Positions 10,865 to 20,163 of a stretch of DNA of 64,000 nt are shown piece after piece. The notes beneath the pieces were generated by a model, which worked only from the letters and a program-made list of their open reading frames with translations, was not told the DNA's origin and ran no database searches. Within the stretch, counting starts at the first letter, position 1. Every line of letters begins with the position of its first letter. The position numbers were made by a program, and so were the translations under genes. Source of the DNA: Flavobacterium sp. CG_23.5 (GTDB taxonomy: Bacteria > Bacteroidota > Bacteroidia > Flavobacteriales > Flavobacteriaceae); the NCBI RefSeq assembly GCF_017875765.1, contig NZ_JAGGNA010000001.1, positions 248,001 through 312,000 on the forward strand, given 5' to 3'.

Positions 10865-11602
10865 ATGCAGTCACTGATTAAAAAAAATATTTTTTTGCAG
10901 GAAAATACAATCGTAGGTTTGTTCTTCTCTTTTGCAATTATTGAAATCTTAGCAGAATTATTTTCATTCAAGGTAATTTTATTTGCGTTTAGACCTTTTA
11001 TTGCCGTTGTGTTGCTCTATCTATATTGGATTACTTCTAATGTGCGGAGTTTACTTTTTTTTGTGACCGTATTTTTTTTATTACTGACTAGTATTTTTAT
11101 TCTTTCGACATCAATGCTATTTTTAATATTGGGATTGACAGGCATTTTGATTCACCGAATTTTGCTTATTTTTTATATTTTAAAATTAAATAAGGTGAAA
11201 GATTTTATGCCCATAGTAATTGCAATTATTCCTTTTATTCTTATTTTTTCCTATCTGCTTTCTATTTCTGATGAGATTCCGGAAAACAGTTATTATCCTT
11301 TGGTAGCTCAAAATATTTTGGTGTCTATTCTTGGTGGGGTTATCTTGTCTAATTACTTCATGAATCAAACTAGAAATACACCCTGGTTATTTATTTTTGG
11401 GCTATTGTCAACCGCTATGTATTTTACTGTATTTATTGAAAAATGTTTTTTATTTAATTTGCCTCCCACTTTCTTTACCCCATTAGGAATGATTTTATAT
11501 GTTTCCAGCTATTACGCTTTTTATAAATTTGTCATCGATACTGAAAGAATGGATGTAGATTTACAAGAATACAACTATCAAAATAATTCTTTGATTGATT
11601 AG
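10865..11602 (+). CDS. Polytopic membrane protein, YhhN-like (tentative)
   Basis: 245 aa with seven or eight predicted transmembrane helices and almost no soluble loops. The spacing and total size are compatible with the YhhN/TMEM86 (lysoplasmalogenase) family, but I do not see a decisive motif, so the family is tentative. The last 20 residues are polar and probably cytoplasmic. It is 6 nt after ligA and likely co-transcribed; the linkage does not suggest a shared function. Confidence 0.6.
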   Translation: MQSLIKKNIFLQENTIVGLFFSFAIIEILAELFSFKVILFAFRPFIAVVLLYLYWITSNVRSLLFFVTVFFLLLTSIFILSTSMLFLILGLTGILIHRILLIFYILKLNKVKDFMPIVIAIIPFILIFSYLLSISDEIPENSYYPLVAQNILVSILGGVILSNYFMNQTRNTPWLFIFGLLSTAMYFTVFIEKCFLFNLPPTFFTPLGMILYVSSYYAFYKFVIDTERMDVDLQEYNYQNNSLID

Positions 11603-11656
11603 AATGTAATTTGAGGAAAAATATTTTTGTTGGTAAAACAAATCCAATTAAAAAAA

Positions 11657-12568
11657 TTAAACAATAATTGAAGTTCCTTGTGATGCTTTTTCTTTATTAT
11701 TATCCAAATAGAAATCAATTCTCCCTAAATTAATTCCATAACAGCCGACTTGATTAACTAAAACATCTTTGCCAACACTGTTTTTCATCACAGTTGGTTT
11801 ATCAAGAAAGGTATGGGTATGACCACCAATTATTAAGTCAATATCTTGAGTAATTTGAGCCAATTTTAAATCGCAAATTTTATTGGGTTCGTCTTTATAA
11901 TTGTACCCTAAGTGCGACAAGCAAATCACTAAATCGCATTTGTTTTCTTTTTTCAAGATGCGAACCATATCTTGTGTAGTCTCAACAGGATCGTTATAAA
12001 CCGTTTCTTTGTACATTGCTTTGTCAACCAAGCCATTTAATTCCACTCCAAGTCCAAAAACACCAACTTTGATTCCGTTTTTATTAAAAATTTTATAGGG
12101 TTTTACTAGACCATTCATCACAGTATTTTTAAAATCGTAATTTGCTGATATAAACTCAAAGGTCGCGTGAGGCATTTGGGCGTACAATCCTTCAACTCCA
12201 TTATCAAAATCATGATTCCCAATCGCAGAAGCATCATATTTCATCATGCTCATCAATTTGAATTCTAATTCCCCTCCATAATAGTTAAAATAAGGAGTTC
12301 CCTGAAAAATATCGCCAGCATCAAGTAATAAAACATTTGGATTTTCTTTTCGGATGGTTTCAATCAATGCTGCTCTTCGCGCGACACCACCCATATTAGC
12401 ATTTTTTGGATGATTTGCAGGAAATGGATCAATATAACTGTGAACATCATTAGTATGCAAAATCGTGAGATGCTTCGTTCTCGCAGATTCGAAGCTGCTC
12501 AACGACAAACCCAAACTTAATAGAGCTGTACTTGCAGCCGTTTTTTCTATAAAATCTCTTCTTTTCAT
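11657..12568 (-). CDS. Metallophosphoesterase, N-terminal half of a 5'-nucleotidase (UshA-like)
   Basis: 303 aa. Residues 1-28 form a Tat-like signal (MKRRDFIEKTA..., with RRDF), so export is likely. The catalytic metallophosphatase domain shows LTILHTNDVHSYIDPF, LLLDAGDIFQGTPYFN, AIGNHDFDNG, CLSHLGY and IIGGHTHTFLDKP, the metal ligands of the UshA family. The usual C-terminal substrate-binding domain is missing here; it is encoded by the separate gene at 12748-13557. The two products probably act together as a periplasmic nucleotidase or phosphohydrolase. A dispersed repeat element sits between the two genes. Confidence 0.92.
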   Translation of the reverse strand: MKRRDFIEKTAASTALLSLGLSLSSFESARTKHLTILHTNDVHSYIDPFPANHPKNANMGGVARRAALIETIRKENPNVLLLDAGDIFQGTPYFNYYGGELEFKLMSMMKYDASAIGNHDFDNGVEGLYAQMPHATFEFISANYDFKNTVMNGLVKPYKIFNKNGIKVGVFGLGVELNGLVDKAMYKETVYNDPVETTQDMVRILKKENKCDLVICLSHLGYNYKDEPNKICDLKLAQITQDIDLIIGGHTHTFLDKPTVMKNSVGKDVLVNQVGCYGINLGRIDFYLDNNKEKASQGTSIIV

Positions 12569-12581
12569 TTTTTATTTTTTT

Positions 12582-12718
12582 AGAGCTATTTCCCGTCTCG
12601 TCCTAAAGACGAGATTGCAATCTTTTTATTTTTGAAAAAAAATAATAAGGATTTCCACTTCAAATGTAATTCACTGAACTCCTATAAGAATAAAAATCAA
12701 GTGAAGTAATCGGGGCTA
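12582..12718 (+). repeat. Dispersed GGAGCTA...GGGCTA element, copy b
   Basis: 137 nt, a long variant. The left block starts AGAGCTATTTCCCGTC and the right block ends CGGGGCTA. The middle contains a small stem (CTCGTCctaaaGACGAG) and an extended AT-rich insert between the ATTTCCACTT block and the right end. It lies between the two halves of the split 5'-nucleotidase, and is the only copy in antisense to its flanking genes. Confidence 0.65.
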
Positions 12719-12747
12719 GGGCATTATTTATTTACTAGGATTTATAT

Positions 12748-13557
12748 TTATTCAACAGTAATTCTAACATCATTTATCACCGGAATTGTATCTACTTCTT
12801 TGAAATAATCAATCAAAATATTTCGAAGTTTGTAATCTAAGTCAAATTTTTGAACTCCTTTTTTAAAGAAATTCATATTGTCACCCCCATTCGCTAAATA
12901 ATCGTTGGTACCCACATAATAGATAGTCTCTTTTTCAACAGGCTTTCCTCGGACTATTATATTCTTGGCCTTATTGTTTTTGTCGATTGTAAAAGTAATT
13001 CCAGAAAGTGGATGTGGTTTTTTTTCGGCGATAAAATAGTCAACTAATTCAAAAACCTGTTCTCCTTTCAAAGCAATAACGACCATAGTGTTTTCAAAAG
13101 GCATGATTTCAAATGCTGTTCTGCTGGTTACATTCCCTTTAGGAATAATGGAACGAATACCACCATGGTTGAGTAAACAAATATCGATATTCTTTTTTTC
13201 TCTGGCATTAAAAACCAGATTTCCCCGCTTCAAGCTGACATCCGCTAATAGATTTCCAATAGTTGTCTGCCATTTACCAGAACTTTTGTCCAATGTTACA
13301 GGACAGTAGGCAAGCACACTGTCCAAATCTTTATTAATATGTTCGCGATAGGGTTTAATGAAGTTTTCAATTTGCTTTGCCTGCTCGCCCTGTGGGCTCT
13401 GGTCAGGAACTTCGTTTTCCTTTGCAGTGATTGGAATTCGTTTGCCTTCTATTTTAGAAACATGATAATTTTGTTTGCTACAGGAAACAATAAAAAGAAA
13501 TGTTAAGAATATAACAAAAAGTTTTAAAACGTCGTTATACTTTTTTAGATTTACCAT
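12748..13557 (-). CDS. 5'-nucleotidase C-terminal domain lipoprotein
   Basis: 269 aa. A lipobox with Cys26 (FIVSCS) predicts a lipoprotein. The body matches the 5'-nucleotidase C-terminal domain, which binds the substrate base in UshA: GNLLADVSLK, ICLLNHGGIRSIIPKGNVT, FEIMPFENTMVVIALKG, LSGITFTID and YYVGTNDYLANGGDNMNFF. No catalytic metallophosphatase domain is present; it is supplied by the next gene (11657-12568). Gene order C-half then N-half on one strand suggests a split of a single ancestral protein. Reading continues into the partner across a 179-bp gap. Confidence 0.93.
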   Translation of the reverse strand: MVNLKKYNDVLKLFVIFLTFLFIVSCSKQNYHVSKIEGKRIPITAKENEVPDQSPQGEQAKQIENFIKPYREHINKDLDSVLAYCPVTLDKSSGKWQTTIGNLLADVSLKRGNLVFNAREKKNIDICLLNHGGIRSIIPKGNVTSRTAFEIMPFENTMVVIALKGEQVFELVDYFIAEKKPHPLSGITFTIDKNNKAKNIIVRGKPVEKETIYYVGTNDYLANGGDNMNFFKKGVQKFDLDYKLRNILIDYFKEVDTIPVINDVRITVE

Positions 13558-13604
13558 TTTAAATGCGACTTAATTAATTAATTTTGTAATCAGGTAAATG
13601 TAGT

Positions 13605-14123
13605 ATGTTTATAAATTATATAAAGAATTTCTACGTAAAAAAAACATTTAAAAAAAACTTGCAAAATGTAAAAAGCGAGGAGGTTTCAAATGTGGTAAAA
13701 ACAGTTGGTTTGTTAATTGATACCAGTTATTTTTCTAAAAAAGAAGCCTTGATTAACGACTTAATTGCAAATGGATTTTCTAATGAAAATATTAAGGTTA
13801 TTGTTTACACAGATAAATCAAAGTCAAACAACGCAAATTCACAACTTGCATTCAGTGCAAAACATCTTAATTGGAAAGGAGAAATTACGGAACCAAAAGT
13901 AAATGATTATCTCAATGAAGAATTTGATTTTCTTATCAGTTATTACGATGTTGAAAAAACAATACTAATGCTTTTTACTATTAAATCGAAAGCAAAATTT
14001 AAAGTGGGTTTTGCATCAATTGACAAAAGGTTAAACCATTTGATTATTGATACGAAAGCCGAAAATTATAAAGTTTTCACTGATGAATTATTCAGATATT
14101 TAAAATTATTAAACAAAATATAA
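13605..14123 (+). CDS. DUF6913 domain protein
   Basis: 172 aa. I recognise the Flavobacteriia family DUF6913 from the N-terminal basic stretch (FINYIKNFYVKKTFKKNL), then TVGLLIDTSYFSKKEALINDLIANGF, LNWKGEI and EFDFLISYYDVEK. The fold looks Rossmann-like and soluble. Function is unknown. A -7 box TAATTTTG (13579-13586) lies upstream without a clear -33. It is 9 nt from dapA and consistently paired with it in relatives, as far as I recall, so they are probably one operon. Confidence 0.78.
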   Translation: MFINYIKNFYVKKTFKKNLQNVKSEEVSNVVKTVGLLIDTSYFSKKEALINDLIANGFSNENIKVIVYTDKSKSNNANSQLAFSAKHLNWKGEITEPKVNDYLNEEFDFLISYYDVEKTILMLFTIKSKAKFKVGFASIDKRLNHLIIDTKAENYKVFTDELFRYLKLLNKI

Positions 14124-14132
14124 TCCAATACT

Positions 14133-15020
14133 ATGCAATCATTAATAGGAACTGGTGTTGCCCTTGTAACTCCATTTAAAGAAGATTTTTCAATTGATAC
14201 AGAAGCTTTAAAAAGAATTGTAAATTTCTCGATAGATGGCGGAATTGAATACCTTGTAGTGCTTGGTACGACTGCTGAAAATGCTACCTTGTCTCAAGAG
14301 GAAAAAGAATTAGTTATCAGTACGGTAATAGAAGCAAACAACGGAAGTTTACCATTAGTTCTTGGGGTAGGAGGTAACAATACTTTAAAGGTAGTTGAAG
14401 AATTGAAAACTAGAGATTTATCTCAATTTGTTGCAATTCTCTCTGTTTCACCTTATTACAATAAACCAACACAAGAAGGAATTTATCAACACTTTAAAGC
14501 AGTTGCAGAAGCGTCTCCAATTCCAGTAATTTTATATAATGTTCCGGGAAGAACAGCAAGTAATATGTTGCCGGCTACTGTTTTGCGTTTAGCCAATGAT
14601 TTCAAAAATGTAGTTGCCATCAAAGAAGCCGCGGGTGATATGGTTCAAGCGATGCAATTATTGAAAAATAAACCAAAAGATTTCCTTGTAATTTCTGGAG
14701 ATGATATGATTGCTTTACCTATGGTTTTAGCCGGTGGATCTGGTGTTATATCTGTAATTGGTCAAGGTTTTCCAAAAGAGTTTTCGGAAATGATACGATT
14801 AGGTTTGAATAGAAAAGTGGATGAAGCATTCAAAACACAGTATATTTTAGATGATTGTATCGATATGATTTTTGAACAAGGAAATCCTGCAGGAATCAAA
14901 GAAGTGTTTCTATCATTGGGAATTTCCGAAAATGTTGTTCGTCTTCCACTAATAAAAGTAGATGAGACATTAGCGGGAAGAATAAACCATTTTGTTGAAA
15001 AAATGAATAAAAACGGATAA
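14133..15020 (+). CDS. dapA: 4-hydroxy-tetrahydrodipicolinate synthase
   Basis: 295 aa, usual length. It condenses pyruvate with aspartate semialdehyde, the first committed step to lysine and diaminopimelate. Seen: [17 protein letters not shown], the [11 protein letters not shown] loop (Thr-Thr pair), the catalytic Tyr in [10 protein letters not shown], the Schiff-base Lys in [10 protein letters not shown], and [22 protein letters not shown]. It follows the DUF6913 gene by 9 nt. Confidence 0.97.
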   Translation: MQSLIGTGVALVTPFKEDFSIDTEALKRIVNFSIDGGIEYLVVLGTTAENATLSQEEKELVISTVIEANNGSLPLVLGVGGNNTLKVVEELKTRDLSQFVAILSVSPYYNKPTQEGIYQHFKAVAEASPIPVILYNVPGRTASNMLPATVLRLANDFKNVVAIKEAAGDMVQAMQLLKNKPKDFLVISGDDMIALPMVLAGGSGVISVIGQGFPKEFSEMIRLGLNRKVDEAFKTQYILDDCIDMIFEQGNPAGIKEVFLSLGISENVVRLPLIKVDETLAGRINHFVEKMNKNG

Positions 15021-15053
15021 AAAATCTTACTTTTATTAAAACAAAAAAATATT

Positions 15054-15083
15054 TTGAAGTAGCTAAATTATTAACTAAATTTG
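15054..15083 (+). promoter_or_regulatory. Promoter of the bamD-rpoZ-coaBC-DUF4835-recN operon
   Basis: TTG (15054-15056), a 19-nt spacer, then TAAATTTG (15076-15083): both elements match the Bacteroidota consensus with the same spacing as the rpsF and fabV promoters. A short hairpin ACCGAA-ac-TTCGGT (15086-15099) followed by ATGATTTTTTG overlaps the expected start point. Confidence 0.8.
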
Positions 15084-15149
15084 CCACCGAAACTTCGGTA
15101 TGATTTTTTGTGTTTACTACGGCCGGGAAATCATAAATAAAGTATAAAA

Positions 15150-15944
15150 ATGAAAAAAATATTATCTCTATTACTTCTTGTTACCTTTTTTTATTCTTGT
15201 AATGAATATCAAAAAGCTATAAAAACCGAAGATGTTTCCATAAAGTTTAGTATGGCAACCAAATTGTATGATTCAGGTAGTTATACTAAAGCAATTCGTC
15301 TTTTTGAGCAAATTGCTCCTACTTACAGAGGGAAACCACAAGCAGAAAAATTGTTTTATATGTTTGCGCAATCGTATTATAAAACAAAACAATATTATTT
15401 AGCGGGATACCAATTTGAAAGTTTTGTTTCTGGTTATCCAAAAAGTGAAAAAGTTCAAGAGGCTGCTTATTTAGCCGCCAAAAGTTACTCGATGCTATCA
15501 CCGGTTTATAGTTTAGATCAAAAAGATACCTTTAAGGCCATTGACAAACTTCAAGCATTTATAGACAATTATCCAAATTCAGAATATTTGGCAGAAGCAA
15601 ACGCAACGCTAAAACAGCTAAGCGAGAAAATAGAGAAAAAGGTATATGAAAATGCAAAAGGTTATAATACCATCTCAGATTACAAATCTGCGATTGTTGC
15701 TTTTGATAACTTTATAGCAGATTATCCTGGTACAATGTTCAGGGAAGATGCTCTTTTTTACAAATTTGATTCTGCTTACCAATTAGCAATAAACAGTATT
15801 CCTGCAAAAATGGAAGAAAGATTAAATGTTGCAAAAGCAGCGCATTCAAATCTTGTAAAATTTAATGCAAATAACAAATACAAAAAGAAAACTGACGAAA
15901 TGTTAGTGCGAATTGATAAAGATTTACAAAAATTTAATAAATAA
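15150..15944 (+). CDS. bamD: Outer membrane protein assembly factor BamD
   Basis: 264 aa lipoprotein: signal sequence with lipobox Cys17 (FFYSCN). The mature part is a chain of TPR-like helical hairpins, e.g. MATKLYDSGSYTKAIRLFEQIAPTY, YFMFAQSYYKTKQYYLAGYQFESFV and YNTISDYKSAIVAFDNFIADYPGT. BamD works with BamA to insert beta-barrel proteins in the outer membrane. First gene of a five-gene operon; rpoZ begins 4 nt after its stop. Confidence 0.93.
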   Translation: MKKILSLLLLVTFFYSCNEYQKAIKTEDVSIKFSMATKLYDSGSYTKAIRLFEQIAPTYRGKPQAEKLFYMFAQSYYKTKQYYLAGYQFESFVSGYPKSEKVQEAAYLAAKSYSMLSPVYSLDQKDTFKAIDKLQAFIDNYPNSEYLAEANATLKQLSEKIEKKVYENAKGYNTISDYKSAIVAFDNFIADYPGTMFREDALFYKFDSAYQLAINSIPAKMEERLNVAKAAHSNLVKFNANNKYKKKTDEMLVRIDKDLQKFNK

Positions 15945-15948
15945 AGTC

Positions 15949-16266
15949 ATGGATTTAAAAAAGACGAATGCTCCGGTAAATACAATAACTTACAATAAAA
16001 ATGTTATTGAAGAACCTACTGGTAATGTGTATGAAGCGATAACCATTATGGCTAAAAGAGCAAACCAAATCAATTCTGAAATCAAAAAAGAATTGACAGA
16101 GAAATTGGAAGAATTTGCTACATATAATGACAGTCTTGAAGAAGTTTTTGAAAATAAAGAACAAATTGAGGTTTCTAAATTTTACGAAAAATTGCCTAAG
16201 CCTCATGCTTTAGCGGTTCAAGAATGGTTAGATGGTAAAATCTACCACAGAGATTCAAATAAATAA
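15949..16266 (+). CDS. rpoZ: DNA-directed RNA polymerase subunit omega
   Basis: 105 aa. Bacteroidota-type omega: a non-conserved N terminus, then NVYEAITIMAKRANQINSEIKKELTEKLEEFA, corresponding to the omega/Rpb6 motif, and an acidic C-terminal extension. It helps assemble beta'. The ATG at 15949 is used rather than an earlier in-frame start inside bamD. Only 4 nt separate it from bamD and 7 nt from coaBC, so it is translated from the same transcript. Confidence 0.88.
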   Translation: MDLKKTNAPVNTITYNKNVIEEPTGNVYEAITIMAKRANQINSEIKKELTEKLEEFATYNDSLEEVFENKEQIEVSKFYEKLPKPHALAVQEWLDGKIYHRDSNK

Positions 16267-16273
16267 TAGTATA

Positions 16274-17485
16274 ATGTCAGTTTTAAGCGGTAAGAAAATT
16301 TTACTAGGTATTTCTGGTGGGATTGCTGCCTATAAAACAGCGTCATTAGTACGACTCTTCATAAAAGCAGGTGCACATGTCCAAGTGATAATGACACCTG
16401 CTTCTAAGGATTTTGTAACTCCTCTAACGTTATCTACGTTATCAAAAAATCCTGTATTTTCCAGTTTTTATAATCAAGATGATGAGAACGAAAAATGGAA
16501 TAATCACGTTGAATTAGCACTGTGGGCAGATTTGATGCTTATTGCACCTGCAACGGCAAACACCTTGTCTAAAATGGCAAGCGGTACTTGTGATAATCTT
16601 CTTATTGCAACTTATTTATCGGCAAAATGTCCGGTGTATTTTGCTCCTGCGATGGATTTGGACATGTATAAACATCCCTCTACGATTGCAAATTTTTTAG
16701 CTTTAAACCAATTTGGAAACACTATAATTCCCGCTGAAAGTGGTGAATTAGCCAGTGGTTTATCTGGTGAAGGAAGAATGGCAGAACCAGAAAATATTGT
16801 AGCATTCTTGGAAGCTGATTTAGAAAGTAAATTACCTCTTAAAGGGAAAAAAATACTAATTACTGCCGGTCCCACATACGAAGCGATAGATCCTGTACGT
16901 TTTATAGGAAATCATTCGTCTGGAAAAATGGGTTTTGATATTGCCTTAAGTGCTGCAAATTTAGGGGCTTCAGTGATATTAGTTACTGGTCCTACCAATT
17001 GTAAAGCGGTTCATTCTTCGATAAAGGTGATAAATGTAGTTTCTGGTGAGGAAATGTATAACGCGTGTCATCTCTATTATGAGGATGTTGATGTGGCAAT
17101 AGCTGCAGCAGCAGTAGCAGATTACAAACCAAAGAATGTGGCACTTCAAAAGATTAAAAAAGCAGAAGATGATTTCACCATTGAGCTGGAAAAAACCAAA
17201 GATATTTTAGCTTCTTTGGGTAAAATCAAAAAAAATCAGTTTTTAATCGGGTTTGCTTTAGAAACGGAAAATGAAATTGAAAATGCGAAGTTGAAAATTC
17301 AGAAAAAAAACTTAGATTTGATAGTTTTAAACTCATTGCAAGATCAAGGAGCCGGTTTTGGAAAGCCGACAAATAAAGTTACCTTTATAGATAAATTTTT
17401 CAATATCGAAGCGATGGAACTGAAATCAAAAGAAGCTGTGGCGGATGATATATTAAACAAAGTAATCACACATTTTTATGTATAA
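16274..17485 (+). CDS. coaBC: Bifunctional phosphopantothenoylcysteine decarboxylase / phosphopantothenate-cysteine ligase
   Basis: 403 aa. It performs two consecutive steps of coenzyme A synthesis. The N-terminal CoaC flavoprotein part has KKILLGISGGIAAYKT, the catalytic His in NHVELALWADLMLIAPATANTLSKMA, and APAMDLDMY, where the classical PxMN motif reads PAMD, a form I associate with Bacteroidota. The CoaB part has ILITAGPTYEAIDPVRFIGNHSSGKMG and the KIKKAEDDFTIELEKTKDIL lysine cluster. Start chosen at 16274, 7 nt after rpoZ. It overlaps the next gene by 8 nt. Confidence 0.96.
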   Translation: MSVLSGKKILLGISGGIAAYKTASLVRLFIKAGAHVQVIMTPASKDFVTPLTLSTLSKNPVFSSFYNQDDENEKWNNHVELALWADLMLIAPATANTLSKMASGTCDNLLIATYLSAKCPVYFAPAMDLDMYKHPSTIANFLALNQFGNTIIPAESGELASGLSGEGRMAEPENIVAFLEADLESKLPLKGKKILITAGPTYEAIDPVRFIGNHSSGKMGFDIALSAANLGASVILVTGPTNCKAVHSSIKVINVVSGEEMYNACHLYYEDVDVAIAAAAVADYKPKNVALQKIKKAEDDFTIELEKTKDILASLGKIKKNQFLIGFALETENEIENAKLKIQKKNLDLIVLNSLQDQGAGFGKPTNKVTFIDKFFNIEAMELKSKEAVADDILNKVITHFYV

Positions 17486-18362
17486 AATAATTACTTTTCT
17501 TTTCTTACTTACTTTTGGGCTTTCACAAGCGCAACAGCTAAATTGTACGGTAACGGTCAATTCACAAAAACTAACTAATGCGAATCAAGCCGTTTTTAAA
17601 ACTTTGGAAGCGTCAGTAAGTGAATTTGTAAATAAAACAGATTGGACAGGACAAACTTTTAAACAAAATGAAAAGATTAATTGTTCGATGTATATTACTG
17701 TTTTATCGAACAGTTCCGATCAATTCACGGCAACAATACAAGTACAATCATCAAGACCTGTTTTCAATTCATCCTATGCTTCGCCTGTATTGAATTATAA
17801 CGATAAGGACTTCAGTTTTAGATATACGGAGTTTGAAAATTTAATCTTTAGTCCTACTACTTTTGATTCAAATTTAGTGTCAGTATTGGCATTTTATAGC
17901 AATATAATATTGGGAATGGATGCAGATACTTTTGTATTACAATCGGGGAATCCTTATTTTGAAACAGCCCAAAACATTTCTAATGTGGCGCAACAAGGCG
18001 GTTATAAAGGATGGACGCAAAGCGATGGAAATCAAAATCGTTACTTTTTGATAAATGATTTATTATCTCCCACATTTATGGAAGTCAGACAAACTTTATT
18101 CGATTACCATTCCGGATTAGATTTGATGAGTCAAGATTTGAAAGCTTCAAAAGAAAAAATAAAGAAGTCATTACTTAATTTATCAAAATTAAATAATACA
18201 AAACCCAATGCTTTTTTAACACGCGTATTTTTTGACGCTAAATCAGACGAAATTGTTTCTATTTTTTCAGGTGGGCCAAGTATTTCAATTACTGATTTGG
18301 TTGAGAATATGAATAAAGTTTCTCCTTTGAATTCCAGTAAATGGGCATCAATTAAGTATTAA
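17478..18362 (+). CDS. DUF4835 family exported protein
   Basis: 294 aa with a signal peptide (MYKIITFLFLLTFGLSQAQQ, cleaved near AQQ). The mature protein begins LNCTVTVNSQKLTNANQAVFKTLEASVSEFVNKTDWTG, diagnostic of DUF4835, a family linked to gliding/type IX-secretion bacteria and nearly always found between coaBC and recN. Function unknown; probably periplasmic or surface exposed. Translationally coupled to coaBC through an 8-nt overlap. Confidence 0.9.
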   Translation: MYKIITFLFLLTFGLSQAQQLNCTVTVNSQKLTNANQAVFKTLEASVSEFVNKTDWTGQTFKQNEKINCSMYITVLSNSSDQFTATIQVQSSRPVFNSSYASPVLNYNDKDFSFRYTEFENLIFSPTTFDSNLVSVLAFYSNIILGMDADTFVLQSGNPYFETAQNISNVAQQGGYKGWTQSDGNQNRYFLINDLLSPTFMEVRQTLFDYHSGLDLMSQDLKASKEKIKKSLLNLSKLNNTKPNAFLTRVFFDAKSDEIVSIFSGGPSISITDLVENMNKVSPLNSSKWASIKY

Positions 18363-18418
18363 TTGATTACTTTCAAATTACTAAAATATCCTTGTTTTTC
18401 ATCCCAAAATTAATTTAA

Positions 18419-20071
18419 ATGATTACCTCTCTTTCGATAAAAAACTATGCACTTATAGAAAAATTAACTATTGATTTTTCCAAAGGTTTTTCAATAATCA
18501 CTGGAGAAACAGGCGCAGGGAAATCAATAATATTAGGAGCTTTAGGTCTAGTTTTAGGAAAAAGAGCCGACTTAACTTCGTTGAAGAATAAAGAAGAAAA
18601 GTGTATTATTGAAGCTCATTTTGAGATCTCCAAATATAATCTGCGTCAATTTTTTGAAGAAAATGATTTGGATTATGAAGATGATACCATTATTAGACGT
18701 GAAATTCTGCCGTCTGGGAAATCAAGAGCTTTTATCAATGATAGTCCCGTAAATCTTCAAGAACTACAGGAATTGAGTTTGTTTTTGATTGATATTCACT
18801 CGCAACAACAAACCCAAGAACTATCGGATGAGAATGTTCAATTCGAAATTATAGATGCAATTGCTACTAATCAAGTTACTATTCTAGAGTATCAATCGGT
18901 TTTGAAAAGTTATAAATTGGATAAGTCTAAATTAAATTCGCTTCTTAAAAAACAAAATGATGCTTCAAAAGAGCAAGAATACAATACTTTTTTATTGGAT
19001 GAATTAGTAACTGCACAATTAAAATCAGGCGAACAAGAAGTTCTTGAAGCTGATTTTGAAAAATTGAATAATGTTGAGATTATAAAAGAATCCATTGATA
19101 AATCTTTGGCTGTTGCCAATGAAGAACAAATAGGAGTTTTACATAATTTGAATGAAATTAAGGTTTCATTGCAAAAAATTTCCTCTTTTTCTTCCGAATA
19201 TTATTCCTTGTTGGAAAGAGTTACAAGCATAGCAATTGAATTTGATGATATTTCTGATGAATTAAACAGATGTTCAGAGAAACTGATTAATGATCCGGAA
19301 CAATTGGATTTAATTAGTCAAAAGTTGCAAGTGATTTTTAATTTGCAAAAGAAACATCAAGTTTCTTCAGTCGATGAATTAGTAGAAATTCAGGCTAATC
19401 TAGAAAATTCAGTTTTAGAATTAGGAAATTTAGAGGAAGAAATTATAGTATTGACTACTTCAATTCAACAAAAAACGATAATATTAGATACTTTATCTGA
19501 GACAATTCATAAAAACAGATTGGATTCAATCCCTGTTTTATCTGGAAAGTTGATTACTATTTTAGAAACTTTAGGAATGCCAAATGTGCGTTTTAATATT
19601 GAACTTAATGCGACTTCAACTTATTTAGCAAACGGAAAAGACGAACTTCAGTTTTTATTTTCTGCTAATAAAGGAACTGACTTTGGATTACTGAAAAAAG
19701 TGGCTTCCGGGGGAGAAATGTCAAGAATAATGCTTGCAGTAAAGGCAATATTGGCACAATATTCAAAATTACCGACACTGATTTTCGATGAAATAGATAC
19801 CGGTGTTTCAGGCGAAATTGCAATTAGAATGGGAGAAATCATGAAGGAAATGAGCCAGAAAATGCAAATTTTTGCCATTACCCATTTACCACAAATTGCT
19901 GCAAAAGGAAATGCACATTTCAAAGTATTCAAATCGACTATTGGTGAGGATACACAATCCGAATTAAAGTTACTGAGTAATGACGAAAGAGTTGTTGAAA
20001 TTGCGCAAATGCTATCAGGAATTGTTGTTTCTGATTCGGCCTTAAATCATGCAAAAACCTTGCTGAATTAA
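18419..20071 (+). CDS. recN: DNA repair protein RecN
   Basis: 550 aa SMC-like ATPase of double-strand break repair. Walker A is FSIITGETGAGKSIILGALG (about residues 22-41). Two long coiled-coil arms span about 150-360. The C-terminal head has the ABC signature KKVASGGEMSRIMLAVK and Walker B LIFDEIDTGVSGEIA, then ITHLPQIAAKGNAHFKV. Last gene of the bamD operon. The promoter of fabV overlaps its final codons. A weak hairpin CCTTTT-aac-AAAAGG (20094-20108) follows. Confidence 0.97.
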   Translation: MITSLSIKNYALIEKLTIDFSKGFSIITGETGAGKSIILGALGLVLGKRADLTSLKNKEEKCIIEAHFEISKYNLRQFFEENDLDYEDDTIIRREILPSGKSRAFINDSPVNLQELQELSLFLIDIHSQQQTQELSDENVQFEIIDAIATNQVTILEYQSVLKSYKLDKSKLNSLLKKQNDASKEQEYNTFLLDELVTAQLKSGEQEVLEADFEKLNNVEIIKESIDKSLAVANEEQIGVLHNLNEIKVSLQKISSFSSEYYSLLERVTSIAIEFDDISDELNRCSEKLINDPEQLDLISQKLQVIFNLQKKHQVSSVDELVEIQANLENSVLELGNLEEEIIVLTTSIQQKTIILDTLSETIHKNRLDSIPVLSGKLITILETLGMPNVRFNIELNATSTYLANGKDELQFLFSANKGTDFGLLKKVASGGEMSRIMLAVKAILAQYSKLPTLIFDEIDTGVSGEIAIRMGEIMKEMSQKMQIFAITHLPQIAAKGNAHFKVFKSTIGEDTQSELKLLSNDERVVEIAQMLSGIVVSDSALNHAKTLLN

Positions 20072-20089
20072 TATTTAGCTTTATATTTG
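20060..20089 (+). promoter_or_regulatory. Promoter of fabV, starting inside recN
   Basis: TTG (20060-20062) lies in the last codons of recN. After 19 nt comes TATATTTG (20082-20089). Both boxes and spacing match the Bacteroidota consensus, so fabV has its own transcription start near 20095. Confidence 0.78.
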
Positions 20090-20163
20090 TTTCCTTTTAA
20101 CAAAAGGTATTTTCGTATTACCAAAAAATAATTTCAAGGATAATAAATTAAGAATAACAAGAT

